Assembly (NCBI GenBank): GCA_028724245.1
Contig: JAQYDI010000126.1
Coordinates: 1 to 64,000 of the forward strand
Source: Lachnospiraceae bacterium
GTDB lineage: Bacteria; Bacillota; Clostridia; Lachnospirales; Lachnospiraceae
Length of the DNA: 64,000 nucleotides
Direction: 5' to 3'
The stretch's first letter is position 1; each line of letters opens with the position of its first letter. Below, piece after piece: positions 9,748 to 19,591 of the stretch. Made by a program: the position numbers and the translations under genes. A model generated the notes under the pieces. It saw nothing but the letters and a program-made list of their open reading frames with translations, made no database searches and was not told the origin of the DNA.

Positions 9748-12700
9748 TTATTTGTTTACTTTTACACCGAGGGTCACCTTGTGTCCGTTGATATTCCATT
9801 CTTTTGTATAACCATCCACAGAACCGGTTACCACATCATCTGCAAGGACGTATTCTTTCACCGCTTCGGTATTGCGGTTTAACAGTCCTGCAATTTCCTC
9901 ACTGCCATCTGCATATACGATGATATGATCTGTAATCTGGAAATCTGCTTCTTTACGCATGGTCTGAACCTTGCTTGCCACTTCACGAAGCAGACCCTCT
10001 TCAATCAGTTCCGGAGTCAGGTTGGTATCCAGAACAACGGTGATGTTCTTGTCCTGTTCGGATACAAAACCGGGAATCTGAGCGGTATCGATCAGCAGGT
10101 CATCCTTTGTCAGAACCACTTCATTGCCATCCACATCAAATTTCAGAGAGCCGGTTTCATTCAGTTCATCCATGGCCTTGTTTCCATCCAGATCAGCCAG
10201 GATACCCTTGATTTTACCAAGAAGTTTGCCGTACTTCGGTCCCACTGTACGCATCTGCGGTTTAAAGCTGTAGGATGTGAAGCTTCTTACATCATCTGTA
10301 AATGCAACCTTCTTCACATTCAGTTCGTCTGCAATAATGGACTGGTAGAATTCAGGAAGAACCACTTCACTCTTTACAAACATCTGGCCGATGGGCTGTC
10401 TGTTCTTGATACCGGAACCATTACGGCATGCACGGCCCATAACAACGATCTTCAGAACAGTTTCCATGTATTCTTCCAGCTCTGTGTCAATGAAATCTTC
10501 ATTTACTTTCGGGAAGTCACAAAGATGTACACTTTCCGGAGCGGTCGGATCCAGAGAACAAACCAGATTTCTGTAGATCTGCTCGGTCATAAAAGGAATC
10601 ATGGGAGCTGCAGCCTTTGAAATGGTAACCAGAGCGGTATACAGTGTCATGTACGCATTGATCTTGTCCTGAGGCATACCCTTTGCCCAGAAACGTTCTC
10701 TGCTTCGTCTTACATACCAGTTACTCATATCATCCACAAATTCTTCCAGAAGTCTTGCTGCTTCCGGAATTCTGTATGCAGCAAGGTTTTCATCCACACC
10801 CTTTACCACAAGATTCAGTTTGGACAGCAGCCACTTATCCATGACGGACAGTTTATCGTATTCCAGAGTATATTTTGTTGCATCAAATTCATCCAGATTT
10901 GCATACAGTACAAAGAATGCATAGGTATTCCACAGAGTACCCATGAACTTTCTCTGACCCTCTGTCACCGCACCGTCATGGAAGCGCTTGGGCAGCCAGG
11001 GTGCAGAACTGGTGTAGAAATACCAGCGGATTGCATCTGCGCCGTGCTGCTGCAGAGCTTCCATGGGATCCACCGCATTTCCTTTGGACTTGGACATCTT
11101 CTGTCCATCCTTATCCTGAACATGTCCCATAACGATAACGTTCTTAAAAGGAGCCTGGTCAAAGATCAGTGTGGAGATTGCCAGCAGGGAGTAGAACCAT
11201 CCGCGGGTCTGGTCTACTGCTTCTGAAATGAAATCCGCCGGGAACTGTGCCTTGAACAGATCTTCATTCTCAAAAGGATAATGATGCTGTGCAAAAGGCA
11301 TGGAACCGCTGTCATACCAGCAGTCGATTACCTCCGGTACACGATGCATCTCTTTGCCGCAGTCAGGACACTTGATGGTTACTGCATCGATATAGGGACG
11401 GTGCAGTTCGATCTCATCAGGACAGTTGTCGGACATCTCTTTCAGTTCTGCAATGCTGCCGATGGCATGTCTCTTACCGCATTCACATTCCCAGATATTG
11501 AGAGGAGTACCCCAGTAACGGTTACGGCTCAGGCCCCAGTCCTGAACATTTTCCAGCCAGTCGCCGAAACGGCCTTTACCAATGGATTCGGGAACCCAGT
11601 TGATCGTATTGTTATTGCGGATCAGCTGATCTTTTACAGCTGTCATGCGGATAAACCAGCTGTCTCTTGCATAGTAGATCAGAGGGGTATCACATCTCCA
11701 GCAGAACGGATAATCATGTTCAAATTTGGGTGCGTCAAACAGCTTGCCGGCCTTGTCCAGATCCTTGAGGATCACCGGATCGGCATCCTTTACAAACATG
11801 CCTGCGTAATCCGTTTCTTCCGTCATCTCGCCTTTGCCGTCAACCAGCTGAACAAAGGGAAGATCATAACGGCGTCCCACATTGGCATCGTCTTCACCGA
11901 ATGCAGGAGCAATATGAACGATACCGGTACCATCTGACATGGTTACGTAATCATCACATGTCACGTAATGTGCTTTTAATTTCTGTTTTGCAGCAACTTT
12001 TGCCGCGCATTCGAACAGAGGTTCATATTCCTTATATTCCAGATCTGTTCCGACATATTTCTCCAGAATTTCATATGCAGGTTTTCCTTCTTCCGCCAGA
12101 GCACCCAGAACCTTGTCAAGCAGCGCTTCCGCCATATAATAGGTATATCCGTCAGCTGCTTTTACTTTACAGTAGGTTTCGGAAGGGTTCACACAAAGCG
12201 CCACATTGGAAGGCAGAGTCCAGGGAGTCGTTGTCCATGCCAGGAAATACGCATCTTCTCCAACTACTTTAAAACGTACCACTGCAGAACGTTCTTTTAC
12301 CAGCTTGTATCCCTGTGCTACCTCATGACTGGACAGAGGCGTACCGCAGCGGGGACAGTAGGGTACAATCTTGAATCCCTTGTACAGCAGGCCTTTTTCC
12401 CAGATCTGCTTCAATGACCACCATTCCGATTCGATATAATCATTCTCATATGTTACATAAGGATGTTCCATATCAGCCCAGAAACCAACGATATCGGAGA
12501 ATTCCTCCCACATCCCCTTATATTTCCAGACACTTTCCTTACAATGCTTGATGAACGGCTCCAGACCATATTCTTCAATCTGTTCCTTGCCGTCCAGACC
12601 AAGCATCTTTTCCACTTCCAGCTCAACCGGCAGACCATGGGTATCCCAGCCGGCTTTTCTCGGCACCATAGCGCCTTTCATAGCGTGATATCGGGGGATC

Positions 12701-12903
12701 ATATCCTTGATTACACGTGTTTCCACATGGCCGATATGAGGCTTGCCGTTGGCTGTGGGCGGGCCGTCATAAAAGGTATAGGTCGGTCCCTCTTTACGGG
12801 AATCAATACTTTTCTGGAAAATCTTATTGTCTTCCCAGAATTTTAAGACTTCTTTTTCTCTCTCAACAAATTTCAGATCAGTCGAAACTTTCTGATACAG
12901 CAT
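9748..12903 (-). CDS. ileS: Isoleucyl-tRNA synthetase, long (type 2) form
   Basis: IleRS charges tRNA-Ile. The 1051-residue protein carries the class I signatures HIGH (as PHIGH in PPTANGKPHIGH) and KMSKS (KMSKSKGNAV), the CP1 editing domain (AWTTTPWTLPSNVAL), and CxxC pairs (CPRCGTPLSSHE). Its length and motifs fit the type 2 group found in many Clostridia, a group that tends to tolerate mupirocin. The ATG at 12903 is chosen over 12918 because GGAGG stands 8 nt before it. Expression is very probably controlled by the T-box leader upstream. Confidence 0.97.
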   Translation of the reverse strand: MLYQKVSTDLKFVEREKEVLKFWEDNKIFQKSIDSRKEGPTYTFYDGPPTANGKPHIGHVETRVIKDMIPRYHAMKGAMVPRKAGWDTHGLPVELEVEKMLGLDGKEQIEEYGLEPFIKHCKESVWKYKGMWEEFSDIVGFWADMEHPYVTYENDYIESEWWSLKQIWEKGLLYKGFKIVPYCPRCGTPLSSHEVAQGYKLVKERSAVVRFKVVGEDAYFLAWTTTPWTLPSNVALCVNPSETYCKVKAADGYTYYMAEALLDKVLGALAEEGKPAYEILEKYVGTDLEYKEYEPLFECAAKVAAKQKLKAHYVTCDDYVTMSDGTGIVHIAPAFGEDDANVGRRYDLPFVQLVDGKGEMTEETDYAGMFVKDADPVILKDLDKAGKLFDAPKFEHDYPFCWRCDTPLIYYARDSWFIRMTAVKDQLIRNNNTINWVPESIGKGRFGDWLENVQDWGLSRNRYWGTPLNIWECECGKRHAIGSIAELKEMSDNCPDEIELHRPYIDAVTIKCPDCGKEMHRVPEVIDCWYDSGSMPFAQHHYPFENEDLFKAQFPADFISEAVDQTRGWFYSLLAISTLIFDQAPFKNVIVMGHVQDKDGQKMSKSKGNAVDPMEALQQHGADAIRWYFYTSSAPWLPKRFHDGAVTEGQRKFMGTLWNTYAFFVLYANLDEFDATKYTLEYDKLSVMDKWLLSKLNLVVKGVDENLAAYRIPEAARLLEEFVDDMSNWYVRRSRERFWAKGMPQDKINAYMTLYTALVTISKAAAPMIPFMTEQIYRNLVCSLDPTAPESVHLCDFPKVNEDFIDTELEEYMETVLKIVVMGRACRNGSGIKNRQPIGQMFVKSEVVLPEFYQSIIADELNVKKVAFTDDVRSFTSYSFKPQMRTVGPKYGKLLGKIKGILADLDGNKAMDELNETGSLKFDVDGNEVVLTKDDLLIDTAQIPGFVSEQDKNITVVLDTNLTPELIEEGLLREVASKVQTMRKEADFQITDHIIVYADGSEEIAGLLNRNTEAVKEYVLADDVVTGSVDGYTKEWNINGHKVTLGVKVNK

Positions 12904-12963
12904 GTTTTTTACCTCCATTACCGCACATGCGCGGCATAATCAGATGGGTGACATAATGGAATC

Positions 12964-12993
12964 ATAACAGGAAATGCGATTTCCCATTATATA
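12964..12993. repeat. Palindromic interspersed repeat, degenerate copy A
   Basis: The palindrome ATAACAGGAAA / TTTCCCATTATA is a degenerate copy of the hairpin seen at 14996, 43444 and 47744. It lies between the ileS T-box terminator and the ileS ribosome binding site, so it is part of the ileS mRNA leader. Confidence 0.6.
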
Positions 12994-13343
12994 GAAAAAG
13001 ACTCCGCCCAAACTGGACGAAGTCATATCAATCTTCGCTATACCACCAACTCAAACAAGTTTGTTCCCTTTAACGGAGGGACTCCGGCACGGCTTGCGCA
13101 TCGCACAGTATACTGTGTCCTGCTTTCTCGGCCTGCAGCTCGGGAGTGATTCTGCAGATTGAAAACCCGCCGGCTTCCACCAGTCCCGGCTCGCTGTCAG
13201 TTTCCTGCTCATCTGCACTGTCTCTGTCAACGCTTTTCCCCTTCGCAACCGGATTCCTGCCGTGAATATCTGCCGGAATCATACACACCAAATCATATCT
13301 GTCCGGAAAACATATAAGCAGATTCCATCCAGTTTACGAACTA
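12994..13343 (-). promoter_or_regulatory. T-box leader of ileS
   Basis: The leader has the T-box layout. Stem I carries the distal-loop sequence GAGCCGGG...GAAGCCGG. A specifier loop GAATCACTCCCGAGC presents ATC (minus strand, 13150-13148), an isoleucine codon. The T-box sequence TTGGTGGTATAGCGAAG (13034-13051) is a variant of the TGGNACCGCG consensus. A terminator hairpin GACTTCGTCC / GGGCGGAGTC with a T run follows (13024-12995). Uncharged tRNA-Ile should stabilise the antiterminator and switch on ileS. Confidence 0.92.
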
Positions 13344-13349
13344 TGCCTA

Positions 13350-13378
13350 ATTATAGCGATTCACGAAATAATTGTCAA
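13350..13378 (-). promoter_or_regulatory. Sigma-A promoter of ileS
   Basis: On the minus strand a perfect TTGACA is followed after 17 bp by a perfect TATAAT. Transcription would begin near 13343, at the head of the T-box leader. Confidence 0.9.
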
Positions 13379-13512
13379 GAGGATTGTGCATCCTCAAACA
13401 AAAGCCTCTTCCCGCTTACAGGAAAGATGTCTATGATAAACCGGAAAATGCTGTTTTTTTCTCTTTTTTATGATATACTGGAAAAAATATATTTTTACAG
13501 GAGAGTTCCATT

Positions 13513-14232
13513 ATGATAAGAGTCATTATTGTTGCACTGCTGATCATTCTTTATCTGGTCCTGACGCTCCCTGTCATGCTCTTTTTCAAATGTACCAATG
13601 AAAAACATAAAGAGAGAAATGACCGGATTGCCAGCAGCATGGTACGGTGGATTTTCAGGGTTCTTCTGAAAGTTACCGGCAGTACCGTAACCGTAACCGG
13701 CAGGGAAAATATTCCCGATGAACCGGTTCTTTATGTAGGAAACCACCGCAGCTATTTTGATATTGTTTCCGGATATGCCGCGATTGACGGCTGCTGCGGC
13801 TTTGTTGCTAAAAAAGAGATGGAAAAGATTCCTCTTCTGGCTTCCTGGATGCGGCTGATTTCCTGCCTTTTCCTTGACCGCCAGAATGTAAAGGAAGGCC
13901 TGAAAACAATTCTTGCGGCCATCGATCTGGTTAAAAACGGTACATCCGTCTGGATTTTCCCGGAAGGAACACGGAGTCAGAACGAAGAAATGCTGGAATT
14001 CAAGGAAGGCAGTATGAAAATTGCAGAAAAATCCGGCTGTGCCATTATTCCCGTCGCTTTTAAAGGCACAGATGATGTTTTTGAAAAACATGTGCCGTTT
14101 ATCCGTCCTTCTCACATTCAGATTCAGTTCGGAGAACCGGTTTATCCCAGGCAGTTAAGCCGGGAGGAAAAGAAATTCCTCGGCGCCGGAATCAGAACAA
14201 GGATTCAGAACATGCTGGATACTATGGAATAG
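13513..14232 (+). CDS. plsC: 1-acyl-sn-glycerol-3-phosphate acyltransferase
   Basis: This enzyme acylates lysophosphatidate to phosphatidate in the membrane. The 239-residue protein starts with a hydrophobic anchor (residues 1-25), then shows the HX4D catalytic motif (NHRSYFD), the substrate-binding FPEGTRS motif, and a third block, AIIPVAFKG. A GGAG site precedes ATG 13513. It is divergent from ileS and ends at a strong terminator. Confidence 0.94.
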   Translation: MIRVIIVALLIILYLVLTLPVMLFFKCTNEKHKERNDRIASSMVRWIFRVLLKVTGSTVTVTGRENIPDEPVLYVGNHRSYFDIVSGYAAIDGCCGFVAKKEMEKIPLLASWMRLISCLFLDRQNVKEGLKTILAAIDLVKNGTSVWIFPEGTRSQNEEMLEFKEGSMKIAEKSGCAIIPVAFKGTDDVFEKHVPFIRPSHIQIQFGEPVYPRQLSREEKKFLGAGIRTRIQNMLDTME

Positions 14233-14284
14233 AAAACGCCGCGGAAAGCTGCAGCTGTTTCAGACCGGTATATTGATTAAAAGG

Positions 14285-14332
14285 CGTGAGAACAATACTT
14301 TTGTTCAAGTATTGTTCTCACGTCTTTGTTTC
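14285..14332 (+). terminator. Intrinsic terminator after plsC
   Basis: A perfect 16-bp stem (CGTGAGAACAATACTT and its complement) with a TTGTTC loop is followed by a T-rich tail. The tracked start of the next ORF (14286) lies inside it, which argues for the later start at 14400. Confidence 0.85.
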
Positions 14333-14399
14333 TCAACACACATCTGCATTTTCTGCGTATTTTGTATTGAATCTATTTTCCCGAGGTTTCCTGATTTCC

Positions 14400-14906
14400 A
14401 TGAGACAGATTACGCCTTCCTTTTATTTTATCAAAGAACTTTACCGGACTTCTCCCGATGCATCCGCACATATTACGGGCAATACCGATTATCCTTCTCT
14501 GACCGGTACGGTCAGTTTTTATCAGTCCCCTTACACCGGCCTGCTGATTCAGGCGGAAATCCGGGGGCTGCCTTCCGGCAGCAATACACCTTCTTCTGAA
14601 AACAATGAAAGCAGTTTTTTCGCCATGCACATACACGAATACGGCGACTGCACACCGCCTTTTGATAAAACAGGCATGCACTATAATCCCCAGAACACAC
14701 TTCATCCAATGCATGCCGGTGATCTCGTTCCCCTGCTGGGAAATCACGGCTATGCCTGGTGCGTCTTCTACGATGAACGCTTCACGCTTCCTGAAATCAT
14801 CGGAAGATCCGTAATTATCCACCGCAATCCCGATGATTTCCACACGCAGCCCTCCGGTAATTCCGGTGAAAAAATCGGCTGCGGTACGATTCGGTGGGTG
14901 GAGTAA
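14400..14906 (+). CDS. Cu/Zn superoxide dismutase family protein
   Basis: This 168-residue protein matches the Cu/Zn superoxide dismutase fold. Metal ligands are all present: HIHEYGDC (two copper histidines), MHYNP (bridging histidine), LHP and MHAGD (zinc histidines and aspartate) and IIHRNPDD (last copper histidine). The disulphide pair (GDC and GCG) is kept. The active-site arginine of classical enzymes aligns with lysine (SGEKIGCG). No signal peptide is seen, unlike most bacterial periplasmic forms, so the protein would be cytosolic if this start is right. The start is uncertain because only a weak GAGG precedes it. Confidence 0.85.
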   Translation: MRQITPSFYFIKELYRTSPDASAHITGNTDYPSLTGTVSFYQSPYTGLLIQAEIRGLPSGSNTPSSENNESSFFAMHIHEYGDCTPPFDKTGMHYNPQNTLHPMHAGDLVPLLGNHGYAWCVFYDERFTLPEIIGRSVIIHRNPDDFHTQPSGNSGEKIGCGTIRWVE

Positions 14907-14995
14907 ACAGAATCCCGTTCCATGAGATTCTCCGCCTGCGGCGGGTCACTTCAGTGACATATTCCTTTCCGCCGCAGTGCGATCCCTGCGAAGCG

Positions 14996-15035
14996 TTTTT
15001 GTATAACAGGAAACTGCGTTTCCTGTTATACAAAA
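14996..15035. repeat. Palindromic interspersed repeat, copy B
   Basis: A near-perfect hairpin, TTTTGTATAACAGGAAA and its inverted copy ending TTATACAAAA, lies in the convergent gap between the SOD gene and lon. The flanking GCAGTGCGATC upstream is shared with copy C, so the repeated unit extends beyond the hairpin. Confidence 0.8.
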
Positions 15036-15124
15036 CAGCCGGATTACACGAACCACAGGGAATCATATCCCCATGGCCGGAAATCCGGCTTCTCAAAATT
15101 ATCTGCAGTATATACTATATATCC

Positions 15125-17434
15125 CTACTGTGTTACGAATGCATTGTCAATGACTTCATTCATATTGCCCACATAGGTGATGTTGAGGCCATCTGTAATC
15201 TCACTGGCCAGTTCGCCCACATTGGGTGTATTTTTCACAGGAACGAGCACGTTGTGAATACCGGCCATCTTGGCTGCCAGAAGTTTTTCCTTCAGGCCGC
15301 CGATAGGAAGGACACGCCCTCTCAGAGTGACTTCACCGGTCATGGCCAGATCGGCATGTACCTTTCTTCCCGTTACAGCAGAAAGAATTGCCGTTGTCAT
15401 GGTAATACCGGCGCTGGGACCATCTTTGGGAACCGCACCTTCCGGAATATGTATATGAATATCGTTCTCGTCAAAATATTCTTTGCTGATACCATATTCA
15501 CCTGCCACAGACTTAACATAAGTCAGGGCAATCTGCGCAGATTCCTTCATAACGTCCCCAAGCTGCCCGGTCAGCTGCAGCTTGCCGCTGCCCGGAATCA
15601 GATTCACTTCGATCTGAAGCGTATCGCCGCCTACGCTGGTCCATGCCAATCCACGGACGATACCCACCTCGTCTTCCTCATTAACGGCTTCAAAGTTAAC
15701 CTTTTCCAGTCCAAGATAATGATTCAGATCCTGTTCATCCACAGTTACGGAAGTTTTTCCTTCTTCCAGAATTTCACATACCACTTTACGGCAGATATCT
15801 GCGATCCGACGTTCCAGATTCCGGACACCTGCTTCTCTTGTGTAATTATGAATAATCTTTTTTAAAGCCCCGTCCGTAATCGCCAGCTGACCTTCCTTCA
15901 GGCCGTTCTTTTCCATCTGTTTTTTGATCAGATGTTCTGTTGCGATATGATACTTTTCATTCTCTGTATAGCTACTGACCTCAATCACTTCCATACGGTC
16001 AAACAACGGTCTCGGAATACTGGAAGGATCATTGGCCGTCGCAATGAACAGTACCTGAGACAGATCGATGGGAACCTCGATAAAATGATCTCTGAAATGA
16101 CTGTTCTGTTCACTGTCCAGAACCTCCAGCAGCGCTGCGGAAGTATCGCCTTTGTAATCACTGCTGACTTTATCGATCTCATCCAGCAGAATCAGCGGAT
16201 TGGATGTTCCTGCCTGCCTCAGCGCTTCCGCAATCCGTCCGGGCATGGAGCCGATATAGGTTCTGCGGTGACCGCGGATCTCTGCTTCATCACGCACACC
16301 GCCCAGACATACACGAACATACTTTTTATTCAAAGCACGGGCTACAGAACGGGCAATAGATGTCTTACCTGTTCCTGGCGGGCCTGCAAGGCAGATGATA
16401 GGAGCGTCACCTTTCTTTGTGACAGCCCGGACTGCCAGATACTCTACCACACGTTTCTTGATTTCTTCCATGCCGTAGTGATCTTCGTCCAGAATCCTGC
16501 GCGCACGAAGGGTGTCATTGTTGTCACGGCTTACCTTGTTCCAGGGCAGATCAAGAAGTGCTTCAATATAATTACGCGAAACGGTTCCTTCCTGACTGCC
16601 ATTGGGGATCAGACGAAAACGGCTGATTTCCTTGGCAAGCACATCTTTGACCTCTTTGGGAGCTTTCAGCTTTGCAGCACGTTTAGCATATTCATCCGCA
16701 TCGTCGGAATTATTGACATCCTCCCCCAATTCCTCACGGATCACTTTCATCTGCTCCCGCAGAATGTATTCCTTCTGTGATTTATCAATATGTTCCTTTA
16801 CTTTCATCTGGAACTCTTTTTTGATCTGATTGATTACAGTTTCTTCCCGGATCAGCTTCAGAACAAACATATACAGTTCTTCATATCCTGATATCTCCAG
16901 AATATGCTGTCTTGCTTCAACAGTAAACGGAAATGTGATAACGACCTGCTGCAGAAGCTCCTCCAGTGTTCTGCACTCGAGCAGATGGGGAATCGCCTGT
17001 TTTCCCAATGAGCTGTCTGCACCGTACTTTTCCAGATCCTCTTTCAGGATGCGAAGCATCGCTTCCTGCTGATTGTAATCCAGTTCTCTGTTAATATCAC
17101 CCCTCGGTCTGAATTCCATCTCCCCGGTCAGATAATCTCCATCAGTATCCAGACTCATCAGTTCTACGCGTTCCAGGCCTTCAACCATAATACGCAGAAC
17201 ATTCCCCTGCATCTTGATGAGCTGCTTTACACGGGCCAGCGTGCCCATGGGATAAAGATCTTCAAAAACCGGATTTTCAACAGTAATATCCTTCTGGAGC
17301 ACCAGAAGGACCTTCTGTCCCGAAGCCATCGCTTTCTGCGCAGCTTCTATTGACATTTGCCGGCTGGCATCAAAATGAACTACCATACCCGGAAGGACTG
17401 CCAGGCCTCTTAATGCAATAACAGGGACTTTCAT
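15125..17434 (-). CDS. lon: ATP-dependent protease Lon
   Basis: Lon is a hexameric AAA+ serine protease that degrades misfolded and regulatory proteins. The 769-residue protein has the N-terminal LAN domain (residues 1-200), a coiled helical region, Walker [10 protein letters not shown], Walker [10 protein letters not shown], sensor residues, and the proteolytic site [10 protein letters not shown] with the catalytic serine. It follows clpX by 22 nt and closes the tig-clpP-clpX-lon cluster. Confidence 0.97.
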   Translation of the reverse strand: MKVPVIALRGLAVLPGMVVHFDASRQMSIEAAQKAMASGQKVLLVLQKDITVENPVFEDLYPMGTLARVKQLIKMQGNVLRIMVEGLERVELMSLDTDGDYLTGEMEFRPRGDINRELDYNQQEAMLRILKEDLEKYGADSSLGKQAIPHLLECRTLEELLQQVVITFPFTVEARQHILEISGYEELYMFVLKLIREETVINQIKKEFQMKVKEHIDKSQKEYILREQMKVIREELGEDVNNSDDADEYAKRAAKLKAPKEVKDVLAKEISRFRLIPNGSQEGTVSRNYIEALLDLPWNKVSRDNNDTLRARRILDEDHYGMEEIKKRVVEYLAVRAVTKKGDAPIICLAGPPGTGKTSIARSVARALNKKYVRVCLGGVRDEAEIRGHRRTYIGSMPGRIAEALRQAGTSNPLILLDEIDKVSSDYKGDTSAALLEVLDSEQNSHFRDHFIEVPIDLSQVLFIATANDPSSIPRPLFDRMEVIEVSSYTENEKYHIATEHLIKKQMEKNGLKEGQLAITDGALKKIIHNYTREAGVRNLERRIADICRKVVCEILEEGKTSVTVDEQDLNHYLGLEKVNFEAVNEEDEVGIVRGLAWTSVGGDTLQIEVNLIPGSGKLQLTGQLGDVMKESAQIALTYVKSVAGEYGISKEYFDENDIHIHIPEGAVPKDGPSAGITMTTAILSAVTGRKVHADLAMTGEVTLRGRVLPIGGLKEKLLAAKMAGIHNVLVPVKNTPNVGELASEITDGLNITYVGNMNEVIDNAFVTQ

Positions 17435-17456
17435 GCTATTCCCCCTTCTCTCATGT

Positions 17457-18743
17457 TTATGCGCTCGTGGAACCGGAGCTCGTATCTACTTCATCTGTAC
17501 GATAAGTCAGCTGCGGCTCTCCCTTTCCCTCTACAACTTCTCTGGTAATGCGGCACTTACCGATATTATCGTCTGACGGGATCTCATACATGACATCCTG
17601 CATGACTTTTTCCATAATTGCCCGCAAACCTCTTGCTCCCGTTTTCCGTTCCTGAGAACGCACTGCAATTTCATCAATTGCATCCGGTGCAAATTCCAGA
17701 GCCACACCATCCATCTCAAACAGTTTCTTATACTGCTTTGTAATGGCATTCTTCGGCTCTGTCAGAATCTTTTTCAGAGCTTCCTTATCCAGCAGATCCA
17801 GTGTTACCACCACAGGAACACGTCCTACAAATTCCGGAATCAGACCGAATTTCGTCAGATCCTGAGGAAGCACTTCTTTCAGCAGCTGAATGGCATCAGC
17901 ATTGTTCTTCTCATGAACTTCCGCATTAAAGCCGATGGAATTGCTTCCCATACGGCCTTCAATAATCTTCTCCAGACCATCAAATGCACCGCCGCAGATA
18001 AAAAGAATATTGGTGGTATCAATCTGGTACATATCCTGATGAGGATGTTTTCTTCCCCCCTGAGGAGGAACACTTGCTACTGTTCCTTCCAGGATTTTCA
18101 ATAAGGCCTGCTGTACGCCTTCGCCTGATACATCACGGGTAATAGATACATTCTCTGACTTCTTGGTAATTTTATCAATTTCATCAATATAAACAATGCC
18201 ATACTCAGCTCTGCTGATATCATAATCAGCCGCCTGAATAAGCTTCAGCAGAATATTCTCAACATCTTCGCCCACATAACCGGCTTCGGTCAGAGTTGTT
18301 GCATCTGCAATTGCAAAAGGTACGTTGAGCAGTTTTGCCAGTGTCTGAGCAAGAAATGTCTTGCCTGAACCGGTAGGACCAAGCATCAGAATATTACTTT
18401 TCTGAATTTCAACTTCGTCATCGGACGGTTCCGCACTGATTCTTTTATAATGATTGTAAACGGACACAGCCAGCACTTTTTTTGCCTCGTCCTGTCCGAC
18501 TACATAATCGTCAAGGTAACGTTTGATTTCTTTTGGTTTCAAAAGGTTCAGACCACTTTCGATGGTCCGGCTGTCTTCCATGTAATCCATGTATTCACTG
18601 TCGAGCAGTTCTGCACAGTCCTCAATACACTGATTACAAATATATATGCCCCTCTGAGACCCGGAAGCAAATAACTTTCTCACTTTTTCCTGCGATTTGC
18701 CGCAGAAAGAACATCTTATCTTTTCTTCATATCTGTTTGCCAT
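17457..18743 (-). CDS. clpX: ClpX ATPase subunit
   Basis: ClpX unfolds substrates and feeds them to ClpP. The 428-residue protein has the N-terminal zinc-binding domain (CSFCGKS...CNQC), Walker [12 protein letters not shown], Walker B YIDEIDKI, the substrate-gripping pore loop AGYVGEDVE, and the ClpP-docking IGF loop seen here as [10 protein letters not shown] nearby. Its position between clpP and lon is conserved. Confidence 0.97.
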   Translation of the reverse strand: MANRYEEKIRCSFCGKSQEKVRKLFASGSQRGIYICNQCIEDCAELLDSEYMDYMEDSRTIESGLNLLKPKEIKRYLDDYVVGQDEAKKVLAVSVYNHYKRISAEPSDDEVEIQKSNILMLGPTGSGKTFLAQTLAKLLNVPFAIADATTLTEAGYVGEDVENILLKLIQAADYDISRAEYGIVYIDEIDKITKKSENVSITRDVSGEGVQQALLKILEGTVASVPPQGGRKHPHQDMYQIDTTNILFICGGAFDGLEKIIEGRMGSNSIGFNAEVHEKNNADAIQLLKEVLPQDLTKFGLIPEFVGRVPVVVTLDLLDKEALKKILTEPKNAITKQYKKLFEMDGVALEFAPDAIDEIAVRSQERKTGARGLRAIMEKVMQDVMYEIPSDDNIGKCRITREVVEGKGEPQLTYRTDEVDTSSGSTSA

Positions 18744-18982
18744 TATAGCACCGCGCTTTCTAAATTGAAAATCATATTAAATGCAGCTGCTGCCGATTCT
18801 GTCCGGCCCTGAACAACTGCAGATAAATAAAATCAGAACAGCAGGTAACTGAGCCGTCTACCTGTTACGTACCGGTTTATGCGCGGAATCCCGCTCCGCT
18901 GCTATCTGAATTCCATCCACAAAAACCTGCCGGCGCCTGCAGCGGCCGCCGGCAGCATCGTTAACTTGCGGGAATCGGTATC
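18744..18982 (-). other. clpP-clpX intergenic region
   Basis: This 239-bp gap separates clpP from clpX. It contains a GC-rich inverted repeat near 18930-18956 (GCCGGCGCC / GGCCGCCGGC) without a T run, which could be an mRNA-processing or partial-termination hairpin. No promoter or ORF was convincing. Confidence 0.4.
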
Positions 18983-19564
18983 TTATCTTCTCTCAAGAAC
19001 AGCATCGATTAATCCGTACTGTTTTGCTTCTTCAGCAGACATGTAATGATCTCTCTCCGTATCGACTTCAATAACAGAAAGAGGCTGACCCGTATTAGCG
19101 GCCAGTATTTCATTTAATTTTTTACGTGTTTCGATAATACGATCTGCCACGATCTTAATATCAGTAGCCTGACCCTGTGCTCCGCCGGAAGGCTGATGAA
19201 TCATAATCTCTGCATTGGGCAGCGCAAAACGCTTGCCTTTTGCTCCGCCGGAAAGCAGAAATGCTCCCATGCTGGCAGCCATACCGATGCAGATCGTAGA
19301 TACATCACACTTAATGTACTGCATGGTATCATAAATTGCCATACCAGCTGTAACAGAACCGCCCGGGCTGTTAATATACAGACTGATATCTTTTGTAAGA
19401 TCTTCTGATTCCAGATACAGCAGCTGTGCCACAATAATGCTTGCAGACTCGTCCGTTACCTGAGAATCCAGAAAAATGATTCTTTCCTTCAACAGTCTTG
19501 AATAAATATCACTGGATCTTTCACCATTTCTGGTGGTTTCAACTACGTAAGGAATAACCGGCAT
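18983..19564 (-). CDS. clpP: ATP-dependent Clp protease proteolytic subunit
   Basis: ClpP forms the tetradecameric serine protease chamber served by ClpX. The 193-residue protein has the catalytic serine in GMAASMGAF, the histidine in MIHQPSGG and the aspartate in the C-terminal [13 protein letters not shown] segment. It lies 27 nt after tig. Confidence 0.97.
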   Translation of the reverse strand: MPVIPYVVETTRNGERSSDIYSRLLKERIIFLDSQVTDESASIIVAQLLYLESEDLTKDISLYINSPGGSVTAGMAIYDTMQYIKCDVSTICIGMAASMGAFLLSGGAKGKRFALPNAEIMIHQPSGGAQGQATDIKIVADRIIETRKKLNEILAANTGQPLSVIEVDTERDHYMSAEEAKQYGLIDAVLERR

Positions 19565-19591
19565 CCAAAGACCCCCTTTTTATCGTATCGA

